A DNA stretch of 64,000 nucleotides from Burkholderia sp. Nafp2/4-1b. Lineage in GTDB: Bacteria; Pseudomonadota; Gammaproteobacteria; Burkholderiales; Burkholderiaceae. Below, one piece after another: positions 35,274-42,933 of this stretch (positions are counted from its first letter, which is position 1; every line of letters starts with the position of its first letter). The notes beneath the pieces are model-generated. The model saw nothing but the letters and a program-made list of their open reading frames with translations, was not told where the DNA came from and made no database searches. Position numbers and translations under genes: made by a program. The DNA is taken from assembly GCF_003635165.1 (NCBI RefSeq), contig NZ_ML058597.1, positions 868,001 to 932,000 on the forward strand. The letters run 5' to 3'.

Positions 35274-36395
35274 TTACTTCGCGTACGGCACGGGCAGCCC
35301 GTTGCGGATCACGTAGACGGTGGTCGGCGCACCCTTCAGGTCGCCGCGCTCGTCGAACGAATAGGTGCCGGCCACGCCCGCATAGTTCGTCTTCGCCAGT
35401 TGCGCGATCAGCTTCGCCTTGTCGGTGGTCGTGCCGGCCTTGACCATTGCGTCGGCGAGCAGCTTCATCCCGTCGTAGTAGTTGACGCCGTAGACCTGCG
35501 TATCCGTGTGATAGGCGTCGTGGTATTTCTTCAGGAATTCGCGGCCGGCCGGCGTCTTGTCGAGCGCGACGCCGCCCTGCGCGCAATAGACGATCGACGC
35601 GGCCTCGCCCGCGACCTTGCCCATGTCGGCCGAGCAGATGCCGTCGCCGCCGAGCAGCTTCGCGCGCAAGCCGCGCTGCTTCATCTGCTTCGCCATCGGC
35701 GCGCCCTGCGCCGCGTAGCCGCCGAGGAAGATCACGTCGGGGTTGCTGGCCTTGATCTTGGTGAGAATGCCGAGGAAGTCGGTGGCCGACGAGTTCGTGT
35801 ATTCCTGGTCGACGATCTTGATCCCGTTCGCCTTCGCGACATTCATGAACTGCTCGGCGACGCCCTGCCCGTATGCGGTGCGATCGTCGATCACGGCCGC
35901 GGTTTTCGCGTTCAGCGTCTTCCCGGCGAAGGTCGCCATCGTGCCGCCGAGCTGCTCGTCGCTCGCGCCGATCCGGAAGATGTTCTTGAGGCCCTGGCGC
36001 GTGAGCGCCGGGTTCGACGCGACCGGCAGCATCGGCACGCCGGCGTTCGCGTACACGCGCGACGCGGGAATCGCGACGCCCGAGTTGTACGGCCCGAGCA
36101 CCGCGACGATACCCTTGTCGACGAGGCTCTGCGCGACTTGCACGCCCGCTTTCGGGTCGGCCTGATCGTCTTCCGACACCAGCTTGAACGTGACCGTCTT
36201 GCCGGCCACTTTCACGCCGGCCTTGTTCAACTCATCCACGGCGAGGCGCGCGCCGTTTTCATTGTCCTTGCCGTTCGCGGCCTGCGGGCCGGTGAGCGGC
36301 GCCGAGTGGCCGATCGTCACGACTTCCTGCGCGTGCGCGGAAGTCAGTGCGCCGGCGGCAACGGCCACCGAGAGCGCGGTCACAAGGTATCGCAT
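35274..36395 (-). CDS. Periplasmic binding protein, branched-chain amino acid (LivK) type
   Basis: A 373-residue type I periplasmic binding protein. Its signal peptide is residues 1-22 (YLVTALSVAVAAGALTSAHA). The fold's marks are GHSAPLTGPQAANGKDNENG, VAVLGPYNSGVAIPASRVY, and IIDDRTAYGQG-like AVIDDRTAYGQGVAEQF. No permease or ATPase genes are adjacent, so it must use a transporter encoded elsewhere. Position directly upstream of the hydroxyproline dehydratase suggests hydroxyproline as ligand. AGGAG lies 5 bases before ATG 36395. Confidence 0.92.
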   Translation of the reverse strand: MRYLVTALSVAVAAGALTSAHAQEVVTIGHSAPLTGPQAANGKDNENGARLAVDELNKAGVKVAGKTVTFKLVSEDDQADPKAGVQVAQSLVDKGIVAVLGPYNSGVAIPASRVYANAGVPMLPVASNPALTRQGLKNIFRIGASDEQLGGTMATFAGKTLNAKTAAVIDDRTAYGQGVAEQFMNVAKANGIKIVDQEYTNSSATDFLGILTKIKASNPDVIFLGGYAAQGAPMAKQMKQRGLRAKLLGGDGICSADMGKVAGEAASIVYCAQGGVALDKTPAGREFLKKYHDAYHTDTQVYGVNYYDGMKLLADAMVKAGTTTDKAKLIAQLAKTNYAGVAGTYSFDERGDLKGAPTTVYVIRNGLPVPYAK

Positions 36396-36518
36396 GGTGT
36401 CTCCTGATTGGTTTTGTGTGGAACCAATGTAGGACACGCGTGGTTACTTCGCAAGCAATTTCAAAAAGTTTGTTGCGATTCTGGTAATTTTTCATGACCA
36501 GCCATGACGAGGCTCGCG

Positions 36519-37256
36519 TTATTTCGGCGCAATGTCGCGGCGCACGCGCAGGATGTGCTGCTCGACGTAGAACGCAGCCGCGTCGGCGTCGCCGGACACA
36601 ATGGCCTCGTAGATCAGCCGGTGCTCGGACACATAGAGCCGGATCCGGCCCGCGTCGTAGATCCCGTCGTCCTTGAGCCGCTTCCAGAGCGGCTGGTCCA
36701 TCGTCTTCGCGACTTCGTCCGCGATCTTCACGATCAGCGCGTCGCCCGTCATCAACGCGAGCTGCCGATGGAACAACCGGTCGCTCTCGTTCCACAGCGT
36801 GCGTTGCTGCGGATCGTCGACGTCGGTGATGGTTTCCATCTGCGCGAGATAGCCCTCGGCGATCGGGTCGGCGCGGCCGTGTGCGGCGGCAAGGCGCGCG
36901 ATCGCGGGCTCGAGGATGAGGCGCACGTCGAGTGTCGACGTCGGGCTGAAGTCCGCATCGGGCGCGCCGCGCGTGTCGCCGCGCTGCGCGAGCACGTCGA
37001 GCGGCGCCGCCACGACGTAGGTGCCCGAATTGCGTTTCGTGAACACCAGCCCTTCGTTCTGCAACGCGCCGAGCGCCTCGCGCACGGCCGGCCGGCCGAC
37101 CTGGAACAGCGCCGCGAGTTCGCGCTCGGACGGCAGCCGCGACTCGGCTGCATAGCGCCCCGCGCGGATCTCGTCGCGGATCCTCTCGGCGACCTGCTCG
37201 TAGATCTGCAGCGGCCGGAAACCGGCTTCAAGGGATTCGGGACGCGCGGACATCAT
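36519..37256 (-). CDS. GntR-family regulator, FadR subfamily
   Basis: A 245-residue regulator. The N-terminal winged helix (13-85) reads IYEQVAERIRDEIRAGRY, LPSERELAALFQVGRPAVRE and LVFTKRNSGTYVV. A C-terminal all-helical FCD ligand domain (about 105-235) has metal-ligand-type residues in NESDRLFHRQLA and SEHRLIYEAI. It precedes the binding-protein gene on the same strand by 123 bases and is divergent from the reductase gene, the typical place for a local hydroxyproline-responsive repressor. AGGAG lies 6 bases before the first ATG. Confidence 0.9.
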   Translation of the reverse strand: MMSARPESLEAGFRPLQIYEQVAERIRDEIRAGRYAAESRLPSERELAALFQVGRPAVREALGALQNEGLVFTKRNSGTYVVAAPLDVLAQRGDTRGAPDADFSPTSTLDVRLILEPAIARLAAAHGRADPIAEGYLAQMETITDVDDPQQRTLWNESDRLFHRQLALMTGDALIVKIADEVAKTMDQPLWKRLKDDGIYDAGRIRLYVSEHRLIYEAIVSGDADAAAFYVEQHILRVRRDIAPK

Positions 37257-37539
37257 CGGGGGCTCCTGCCCGGTCGGGGGTCGAGGTCGTGGTTCGGAAA
37301 CGGGTTCGCACTATACCGAAGTGGCACGCGTGCCGGTATGGGCGATCATCCATCTGGACGGATATTAGAACCAAAATCCGCGATCCGCTTACTTTTCCGG
37401 CTTGCCGGACAGCCAGAAATTGGTATAGATTCGATCCACACGCTGTGCTGTCGCGATCCATCCGATCTCTCTGCGCCGCGAGCGCGCGATGCATGCGCCG
37501 TCCGCACCCACCCGCCTACCACCACGACCGACCGACACG

Positions 37540-38466
37540 ATGACCGCTCTCTCCGCTTTCGACGCCGCCGAAACCGCCGCGCTGCTCGACTACCCGGCGC
37601 TACTCGCCACGCTCGCGCATACCGTCGCCGACTACGCGGCCGGCGAGATCGTCAGCCCCGAACGGCTGGTCGTGCCGCTGCAGGCGGGCGGCGTGATGTT
37701 GTCGATGCCGTCGAGCGCGCGCGACCTCGCGAGTCACAAGCTCGTGAACGTGTGCCCCGGCAACGGCGCGCGCGGACTGCCGACGATCCACGGCCAGGTG
37801 AGCGCGTACGACGCGACGACGGGCGAGCTGCGCTTCGTGCTCGACGGCCCGACGGTCACCGGGCGCCGCACGGCGGCCGTCACCGCGCTCGGGATCCAGG
37901 CGCTGCACGGCGCCGCGCCGCGCGACATCCTATTGATCGGCACCGGCAAGCAGGCGGCCAACCATGTGGAAGCGCTCGCGGCGATCTTTCCGGACGCGCG
38001 CCTGCACGTGCGCGGCTCGCGCGCCGAAAGCGCGGCCGCGTTCTGCGCCGCGCACCGTGCGCAGGCGCCGCACCTCGCACCGCTCGACGGCGACGCGATT
38101 CCCGATGCGATCGATGTCGTCGTCACGCTGACGACGAGCCGCACGCCCGTCTATCGCGAAGCCGCGCGCGAAGGCCGCCTCGTGGTGGGCGTCGGCGCGT
38201 TCACCGCGGACGCCGCCGAGATCGACGCCGACACCGTGCGCCACAGCCGGCTCGTCGTCGACGACCCGGCCGGCGCGCGTCACGAGGCAGGCGACCTGAT
38301 CGTCGCGCAGGTCGACTGGCAGCAGGTCGCGTCGCTCGCCGACGTGCTGCGCGGCGCGTTCGAGCGCAGCGGGCCGCTGCTGTTCAAGACGGTCGGCTGC
38401 GCCGCGTGGGATCTCGCTGCATGCCGCACGGCCCGCGATGCGCTCGACGCGCGCCAGCGCGGCTGA
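37540..38466 (+). CDS. lhpI: Ornithine cyclodeaminase-family delta1-pyrroline-2-carboxylate reductase
   Basis: A 308-residue enzyme of the ornithine cyclodeaminase / mu-crystallin family. The substrate domain carries HKLVNVCPGN and GPTVTGRRTAAVTALGIQAL. The Rossmann domain has IGTGKQAANHVEALAAIFP and VVVTLTTSRTPVY. In trans-3-hydroxy-L-proline catabolism a member of this family reduces delta1-pyrroline-2-carboxylate to L-proline, which fits the dehydratase 2 kb away. The gene is divergent from the GntR regulator. An upstream ATG (37489) is less likely because it adds a Pro/Arg-rich leader. Confidence 0.85.
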   Translation: MTALSAFDAAETAALLDYPALLATLAHTVADYAAGEIVSPERLVVPLQAGGVMLSMPSSARDLASHKLVNVCPGNGARGLPTIHGQVSAYDATTGELRFVLDGPTVTGRRTAAVTALGIQALHGAAPRDILLIGTGKQAANHVEALAAIFPDARLHVRGSRAESAAAFCAAHRAQAPHLAPLDGDAIPDAIDVVVTLTTSRTPVYREAAREGRLVVGVGAFTADAAEIDADTVRHSRLVVDDPAGARHEAGDLIVAQVDWQQVASLADVLRGAFERSGPLLFKTVGCAAWDLAACRTARDALDARQRG

Positions 38467-38603
38467 TTCGACGAAAGCGGCGACGGTCGCAACGGTCGCA
38501 ATGGTCGCAATCGTTTCAACGACTGCGACCGCGCCTGCGACAAACCCGACAGCGTCGACGGTGCCCGGCGCCGCGCTCCCGCGCGCCCCAGCCGATTTTC
38601 CGT

Positions 38604-38633
38604 ACGCGTTGTAGGAAACGCCCTACAACGCGT
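38604..38633. repeat. Perfect 12-bp inverted repeat, 6-base spacer
   Basis: ACGCGTTGTAGG-AAACGC-CCTACAACGCGT. It sits 138 bases after the reductase gene and 69 bases before the receiver/FNR operon. There is no T-run, so I favour an operator of the regulator operon over a terminator. Confidence 0.7.
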
Positions 38634-38702
38634 CGAAGCGGACTACACAAACTTCCAATTCGGCCGATTTCATTTTTGGCGGCGCAACACGATACTGCCC
38701 GC

Positions 38703-39110
38703 ATGAATGCCAGCCTGCCACCCGCCGCCGCGCTCAGGGTGTTTCTCGTCGATCATGCCATCGCCGTCCGGCAACGGATTGCGCTGCTCGTCGGCGCGAT
38801 CCGCGGCGTCGAGGTCGTCGGCGAAGCCGAAGACGGCCAGGACGCGTGGACGCACATTCGCAGCAGCGACGCGGAGGTCGTGATCGTCGACCTGCGGCTC
38901 GCGGACGGCAGCGGTCTCGACCTGATCGGGATGCTGTCGAAGGCCACGCCGCGCGTCGTCACGATCGTGCTGACGAATCACTCGGCGGCAGCATTCAGAG
39001 CGGCATGCGCGGCGGCCGGAGCCGATTATTTCTTCGACAAGACCGCCGAATTCGACGCTGCATGCCGTGTCATCGAATCCCTGGTGCACGCTCGCGCGCA
39101 CCACCCCTGA
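38703..39110 (+). CDS. Single-domain response regulator (CheY-like receiver)
   Basis: A 135-residue protein consisting only of a receiver. Phosphoacceptor Asp63 lies in VIVDLRLADGSG, and the conserved Lys in FFDKTAEF. The usual acidic pair is Asp17-His18 (FLVDHAI), so one of the two magnesium-binding acids is replaced, which may weaken phosphorylation. There is no output domain. It is followed after 17 bases by the FNR-type gene and is likely cotranscribed, so it may relay a kinase signal to that regulatory branch. Confidence 0.88.
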   Translation: MNASLPPAAALRVFLVDHAIAVRQRIALLVGAIRGVEVVGEAEDGQDAWTHIRSSDAEVVIVDLRLADGSGLDLIGMLSKATPRVVTIVLTNHSAAAFRAACAAAGADYFFDKTAEFDAACRVIESLVHARAHHP

Positions 39111-39127
39111 CCGAGCCGGAGTGACTC

Positions 39128-39907
39128 ATGTCTACAGCCGCCGCCTGCGCCGCCGCCCCGCCCGTCGCGCCTCGGCCAACGATTCCGCTGCACGCGGTCG
39201 CGCGCACCGACGCCGCCAAGCATCCGGCCGCGCGCTGCTCCATCTGCGCGATGCGCTCGATGTGCCTGCCGCCGGACCTGACCGCGGACGAATACGGTCG
39301 GCTCGACGCGATCATCTGCTCGACCCGGCACGTTCGCCAGGGCGACGCGCTGTTCCGCATCGACGATCCGTTCCAGAGCATCTATGCAGTGCGCGCGGGT
39401 TCGTTCAAGACGGTGATCATGCATCGCGACGGTCGCGAGCACGTGACCGGCTTCCAGATCGCCGGTGAAACGCTCGGCATGGACGGCATCGGCGGCGGCC
39501 AGCACTGCTGCGACGCGATCGCGCTCGAGGACAGCGTCGTGTGCATCATCCCGTTCGGCGCGCTCGAAGCCGCATGCCGCGAAATGAAATCGATGCAGCA
39601 CTTTCTCTATCAGATGCTGAGCAGCGAGATCGTTCGGGAATCGAGCCAGATGCTGTTGCTCGCGACGATGTCGGCCGAGCAGCGCGTCGCGCACTTCCTG
39701 CTGAACCTGTCGTCGCGCTTCGAGGCGCGCGGCTATTCGGCATCGGAATTCAACCTGCGGATGACGCGCGAGGAGATCGGCTGCTATCTCGGCATGAAGC
39801 TCGAGACCGTCAGCCGGATGTTCTCGCGGTTCCATCGGGAGTCGCTCGTCGAAACGCGCGGCAAGCGCGTGCGGATCATCGACGCGCAGGCGCTCGCGCA
39901 GGTCTGA
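39128..39907 (+). CDS. fnr: FNR-type oxygen-sensing regulator
   Basis: A 259-residue Crp/Fnr protein. The four [4Fe-4S] ligands expected of FNR are present: Cys37, Cys40, Cys46 (CSICAMRSMC) and Cys140 in DSVVCIIPF, a spacing almost equal to E. coli FNR. A cyclic-nucleotide-binding fold follows, then a dimer helix and an HTH whose recognition helix ETVSRMF keeps the Glu, Ser and Arg that read TTGAT half-sites. GGAG lies 8 bases before the ATG. Probable targets in this window are the dyads at 41083, 26198 and 23311. Confidence 0.93.
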   Translation: MSTAAACAAAPPVAPRPTIPLHAVARTDAAKHPAARCSICAMRSMCLPPDLTADEYGRLDAIICSTRHVRQGDALFRIDDPFQSIYAVRAGSFKTVIMHRDGREHVTGFQIAGETLGMDGIGGGQHCCDAIALEDSVVCIIPFGALEAACREMKSMQHFLYQMLSSEIVRESSQMLLLATMSAEQRVAHFLLNLSSRFEARGYSASEFNLRMTREEIGCYLGMKLETVSRMFSRFHRESLVETRGKRVRIIDAQALAQV

Positions 39908-39950
39908 CGCGCGACGCGGCACGCTTCATTGCCGCGCTCGGCGCGTCATG

Positions 39951-40304
39951 TCATCGCGTGGCGGCGCTCGTCGCGACCGGGTGCAACGTGACCGCTTGCG
40001 GCTCGCCGGCCTGCGACGCGGCCAGCACCTGTTCGGCCTGCGCGAACGCATCGCGCAGCGTGTCGTTCAAGTCTTCGCCGGTGCAGCAGGGCAACGCGGC
40101 CGGCGCGCCGCCGTGCATGAACAGTTCGATCCGCACGTCGTAGCTGCGCCCGCCGTAGACGGTCGGGCGCGATTCGATCGCCAGCAGGCAATCGCCGAGG
40201 CGTGCGCGGAATCGTTCGAGCCGCACCAGCTGCGCACCCGCTTCGGCCTCCAGCGCGGCGGACCCCGCGAATCCGACGCAGACGATCTGCATGCCCACGC
40301 CCAT
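39951..40304 (-). CDS. HPF/RaiA-like ribosome-associated protein
   Basis: A 117-residue protein. Residues 1-90 follow the beta-alpha-beta-beta-beta-alpha order of hibernation factor HPF: MQIVCVGFAG, a helix with EAGAQLVRLERFRARLGD, strand CLLAIESRPT, strand YDVRIELFMHGG and helix DLNDTLRDAFAQAEQVL. Conservation with classical HPF is modest, so a hibernation role is inferred. AGGAGG lies 6 bases before ATG 40304. It is the last of three same-strand genes downstream of the FNR-type dyad at 41083. Confidence 0.6.
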   Translation of the reverse strand: MGVGMQIVCVGFAGSAALEAEAGAQLVRLERFRARLGDCLLAIESRPTVYGGRSYDVRIELFMHGGAPAALPCCTGEDLNDTLRDAFAQAEQVLAASQAGEPQAVTLHPVATSAATR

Positions 40305-40475
40305 GTCGTTCCTCCTGACGGGGTCGCCTGCTCGTCGACCGCGTAATCTGTTCCTGTTTTGTCGTCCCGCTCGCAACGAAGCCTGGCAGCATCCGGTGCG
40401 ATGACTGACGCGACGATCACTGCCCTGGCAGCATTGCGTGCGCGCCGCCAGCGGCGGCCACGTGCGTCACGTGCG

Positions 40476-40715
40476 TCACACGCTGAATGTCTGCGACGTC
40501 TTCATCTCGATCCACGTCATCCCGGCCCGCAGCCCTTCGATCGCGGCCTCGTGCTCGGTGCGATACGCGTGACTGTGCTCGAACGTATGATGAAAACGCG
40601 CCGCGCCGGTGCCGTGCTCGACCGTCACGCGGCAGCGGAATTCGCCGGATTCGCACGGTCGCGTCTCGATTTCGACCGACCAGTCGCGTTCATGAAGCGT
40701 GCCTTGCAGTGTCAT
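40476..40715 (-). CDS. Small protein of unknown function
   Basis: A 79-residue cytoplasmic protein with no membrane segment. It reads as an antiparallel sheet (WSVEIETRPCE, EFRCRVTVEHGTG, ARFHHTFEHSHAY) ending in a helix (TEHEAAIEGLRAGMTWIEMKT). No family name can be given. GGAGG lies close to ATG 40715. It starts 17 bases after the DUF1488 gene, so they are almost certainly cotranscribed and share the FNR-type dyad. Confidence 0.7.
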   Translation of the reverse strand: MTLQGTLHERDWSVEIETRPCESGEFRCRVTVEHGTGAARFHHTFEHSHAYRTEHEAAIEGLRAGMTWIEMKTSQTFSV

Positions 40716-40732
40716 GCGCCCTCCCTGCGGTG

Positions 40733-41008
40733 TCAGTCGTCGAGCCGGAAGTGACCGCTGTGCAGCAATACCGGCCGGCCGCCGATTTCTTCGAGCATTC
40801 GTCGTGCCATCGCCTCGATTGCGGACCGATGCCCGTCGAACGCGCCCAGCAGGTCGCGTTCGAGCAGCGACGCCGCGCCGAAATGGTCTTCCAGTGCTTC
40901 GGCCGTGATCGCGCATTGAACGCAACGGCCATCGACCAGCGCCGAAAACGCAACGACCAGGTCGCGTGCGCAATATTCGGGCGGTTCCGGTGGAAAGGCA
41001 ATGTGCAT
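40733..41008 (-). CDS. DUF1488-family small protein
   Basis: A 91-residue protein matching the DUF1488 pattern: VVAFSALVDGRCVQCAITAEAL followed by DHFGAASLLERDLLGAF and RSAIEAMARRMLEE. Members are short cytoplasmic proteins of unknown function. It is the first gene after a perfect FNR-type dyad (centre 81 bases upstream), so expression under low oxygen is expected. The Shine-Dalgarno (AGGCGG) is weak. Two more same-strand genes follow. Confidence 0.8.
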   Translation of the reverse strand: MHIAFPPEPPEYCARDLVVAFSALVDGRCVQCAITAEALEDHFGAASLLERDLLGAFDGHRSAIEAMARRMLEEIGGRPVLLHSGHFRLDD

Positions 41009-41082
41009 CTGTCCGCCTGTCGTCGTCGGGACGCTCCCCTGACATCCATGACATGAGCATAGCGGCACGCGCCGCCGCACGC

Positions 41083-41096
41083 TTGACCCACGTCAA
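41083..41096 (-). promoter_or_regulatory. Perfect FNR/ANR-type dyad upstream of DUF1488 gene
   Basis: TTGAC-CCAC-GTCAA. As a class II activator site it would put the transcription start near 41048, 40 bases before ATG 41008, an ordinary leader length. The fnr gene itself is only 1.2 kb away. Confidence 0.75.
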
Positions 41097-41149
41097 CCGG
41101 TTTGCCGCGCCGCACGATGCGGCTCGCCTTCGCACGGCCTGACGGCCGT

Positions 41150-41548
41150 TCAGCCCGCCTCTGCGTCGATCGTCGCACCGCGCTCGGCCAGCAGTTCGCG
41201 CAGCACGCTGCGGTGACAGCGCCGCTCGTCCTCGCAGTAGCAGCCGACCGAGAACGCGCTCGTGGCCGACAGCGCGGCGAGCAGATCCAGCACTTTCGGC
41301 GCGTCGCCGTGCGCCATTTCCGCGCGGAAGCGGCGCGTGAATGCGCGCCATTCGGCGTCGGTCTCGGCGGCCAGCGCCTGCGCGACGAGCTCGGGGCTCG
41401 GCGACAGCGTCGGCAACCATACATCATAGTAGTTGCGCGACGCGAATTCCGCCTTGGGTACGCCGCGCGGCGGCCGCCGCACCGTGCCGATCCGCAGGCC
41501 CTCGCCGGCCGCGCGCGGCGTGCCGAGCCGTACGATCCGAATTGCCAT
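41150..41548 (-). CDS. DUF488-family protein
   Basis: A 132-residue cytoplasmic protein of the DUF488 family. The end motif CYCEDERRCHRSVLRELLA, with its clustered Cys and the R-C-H-R core, is diagnostic. AEFASRNYYDVWLPTLSPSPEL is the usual centre. The fold is unrelated to known enzymes and its role is unknown, though the conserved Cys/His suggest chemistry or metal binding. AAGGAG lies 5 bases before ATG 41548. It may be transcribed separately from the aminotransferase gene, whose terminator precedes it. Confidence 0.88.
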   Translation of the reverse strand: MAIRIVRLGTPRAAGEGLRIGTVRRPPRGVPKAEFASRNYYDVWLPTLSPSPELVAQALAAETDAEWRAFTRRFRAEMAHGDAPKVLDLLAALSATSAFSVGCYCEDERRCHRSVLRELLAERGATIDAEAG

Positions 41549-41616
41549 GCCACTCCTTCGTCGTGAATGCGCTGCGTTCGATCCGCCATCGTAACGCCGC
41601 GTCGCTCCCGCGCAAG

Positions 41617-41655
41617 AAAAAACCGGCTGCCTCCGCGGGGGAGACAGCCGGTTTC
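41617..41655 (-). terminator. Terminator of the aminotransferase gene
   Basis: On the minus strand AACCGGCTG-t-CTCCC...GGAG-g-CAGCCGGTT followed by six T, 33 bases beyond the stop at 41689. It separates the aminotransferase operon from the DUF488 gene. Confidence 0.85.
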
Positions 41656-41688
41656 GGCAACACGATCGGGCGCCCGCGGGCGCGCCGG

Positions 41689-42891
41689 TCAGACGCCGCT
41701 CTTCAGCACCTTGCCGATCGCATCCGCGACGATGCCGACGTTCGAATCGTTCAGGCCCGCGACACACATGCGGCCCGAACGCAGGATGTACACGCCGTGC
41801 ACTTCGCGCAGCGCGTCGACCTGCGATTCGGTCAGCCCCGTGTACGTGAACATCCCGCGCTGCTTCACGTAGCGCGTGAGCGCTTCGCCGCTGACGTGGT
41901 CGCGCAGGCCGTCGTGGATCGACTGGCGCATGCGCGCGATGCGGCGGCACATCGCGGCGAGCTCTTCTTCCCACTGCTTGCGCAGCGCGGGCGTGTTGAG
42001 CACGGTGGCCACGACCTTCGCGCCGTAGGTTTGCGGGTTGCTGTAGTTCGAGCGCACCGCGCCGGCCAGCTGGCCCAGCACGCGCTCGGCGGCTGGCGCA
42101 TCCTCGCAGACGACGCTCAGGCCGCCGACGCGCTCGCCATACAGCGAGAAGTTCTTCGAGAACGAGTTCGCGACGAGCGCCGGCACGCCGCGGCGCGCCA
42201 GTTCGCGCACCGCGAACGCGTCCGCGTCGAGGCCCGCGCCGAAGCCCTGGTACGCCATGTCGACGAACGGCAGCAGCCCGCGCGCCTCGATCACGTCGAT
42301 CAGCTTCTCCCACTGGCCTTCGTCGAGATCGACGCCGGTCGGGTTATGGCAGCACGCGTGCAGCAGCACGATGCTGCGCGCCGGCAGCGCGTCGATCGCC
42401 GCGAGCATCGCGTCGAACTTCAGGCCGCCCGTCGCTTCGTCGTAGTACGGGTAGGTGTTCACCGTGAAGCCCGCACGCTCGAAGATGAAGCGGTGGTTTT
42501 CCCAGCTCGGGTCGCTCAGCCACACCTGCGCGTCCGGGAAGTAGCGCTTCAGGAAATCGGCGCCCACCTTCAGTGCGCCCGAGCCGCCGAGCGTCTGCAC
42601 GGTCGCGATGCGGCCGGCCGCGCGCGCCGGGTGCGCGGCGCCGAACACGAGCGCCTGCACGGCGTCGCGATACGCGGCGAGGCCGATCATCGGCAGGTAC
42701 GGCTTCGGGCCGTGGTCGCGCTGCAGCGCGGTTTCGGCTTCACGCACGGCACCCATCACGGGAATCCGGCCTTCGGCATCGAAGTAGATGCCGATGCTCA
42801 GGTTGACCTTCTGATCGCGCGGATCTTTCTGGAAGTTCTCGTTGAGCGTCAGGATCGGATCGCCCGGGTACGCGTCGATGTGTTCGAACAT
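41689..42891 (-). CDS. tyrB: Aromatic-amino-acid aminotransferase
   Basis: A 400-residue class I PLP transaminase. The cofactor Lys lies in NSFSKNFSLYGERVGG; substrate and PLP contacts include QTLGGSGALKVGADF, HACCHNPTGVD and VDMAYQGFGAGLDADA. The Arg that binds the substrate carboxylate is near the C-terminus in ILRSGRMCVAGL. The AspC/TyrB branch covers aspartate and aromatic substrates. The adjacent aromatic-type permease (42 bases upstream, same strand) favours Tyr/Phe, whose transamination yields the substrate of HppD. Confidence 0.92.
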   Translation of the reverse strand: MFEHIDAYPGDPILTLNENFQKDPRDQKVNLSIGIYFDAEGRIPVMGAVREAETALQRDHGPKPYLPMIGLAAYRDAVQALVFGAAHPARAAGRIATVQTLGGSGALKVGADFLKRYFPDAQVWLSDPSWENHRFIFERAGFTVNTYPYYDEATGGLKFDAMLAAIDALPARSIVLLHACCHNPTGVDLDEGQWEKLIDVIEARGLLPFVDMAYQGFGAGLDADAFAVRELARRGVPALVANSFSKNFSLYGERVGGLSVVCEDAPAAERVLGQLAGAVRSNYSNPQTYGAKVVATVLNTPALRKQWEEELAAMCRRIARMRQSIHDGLRDHVSGEALTRYVKQRGMFTYTGLTESQVDALREVHGVYILRSGRMCVAGLNDSNVGIVADAIGKVLKSGV

Positions 42892-42933
42892 GGCTATGTC
42901 GGTCTCGTTTGGAAGAAGGTCGTGGTGCCCGTG

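Noticed and set aside
36504-38702. Plus-strand frame upstream of the receiver gene, in frame with it
   Set aside because: It is antisense to the GntR gene and out of frame with the reductase; the receiver has its own ATG at 38703.
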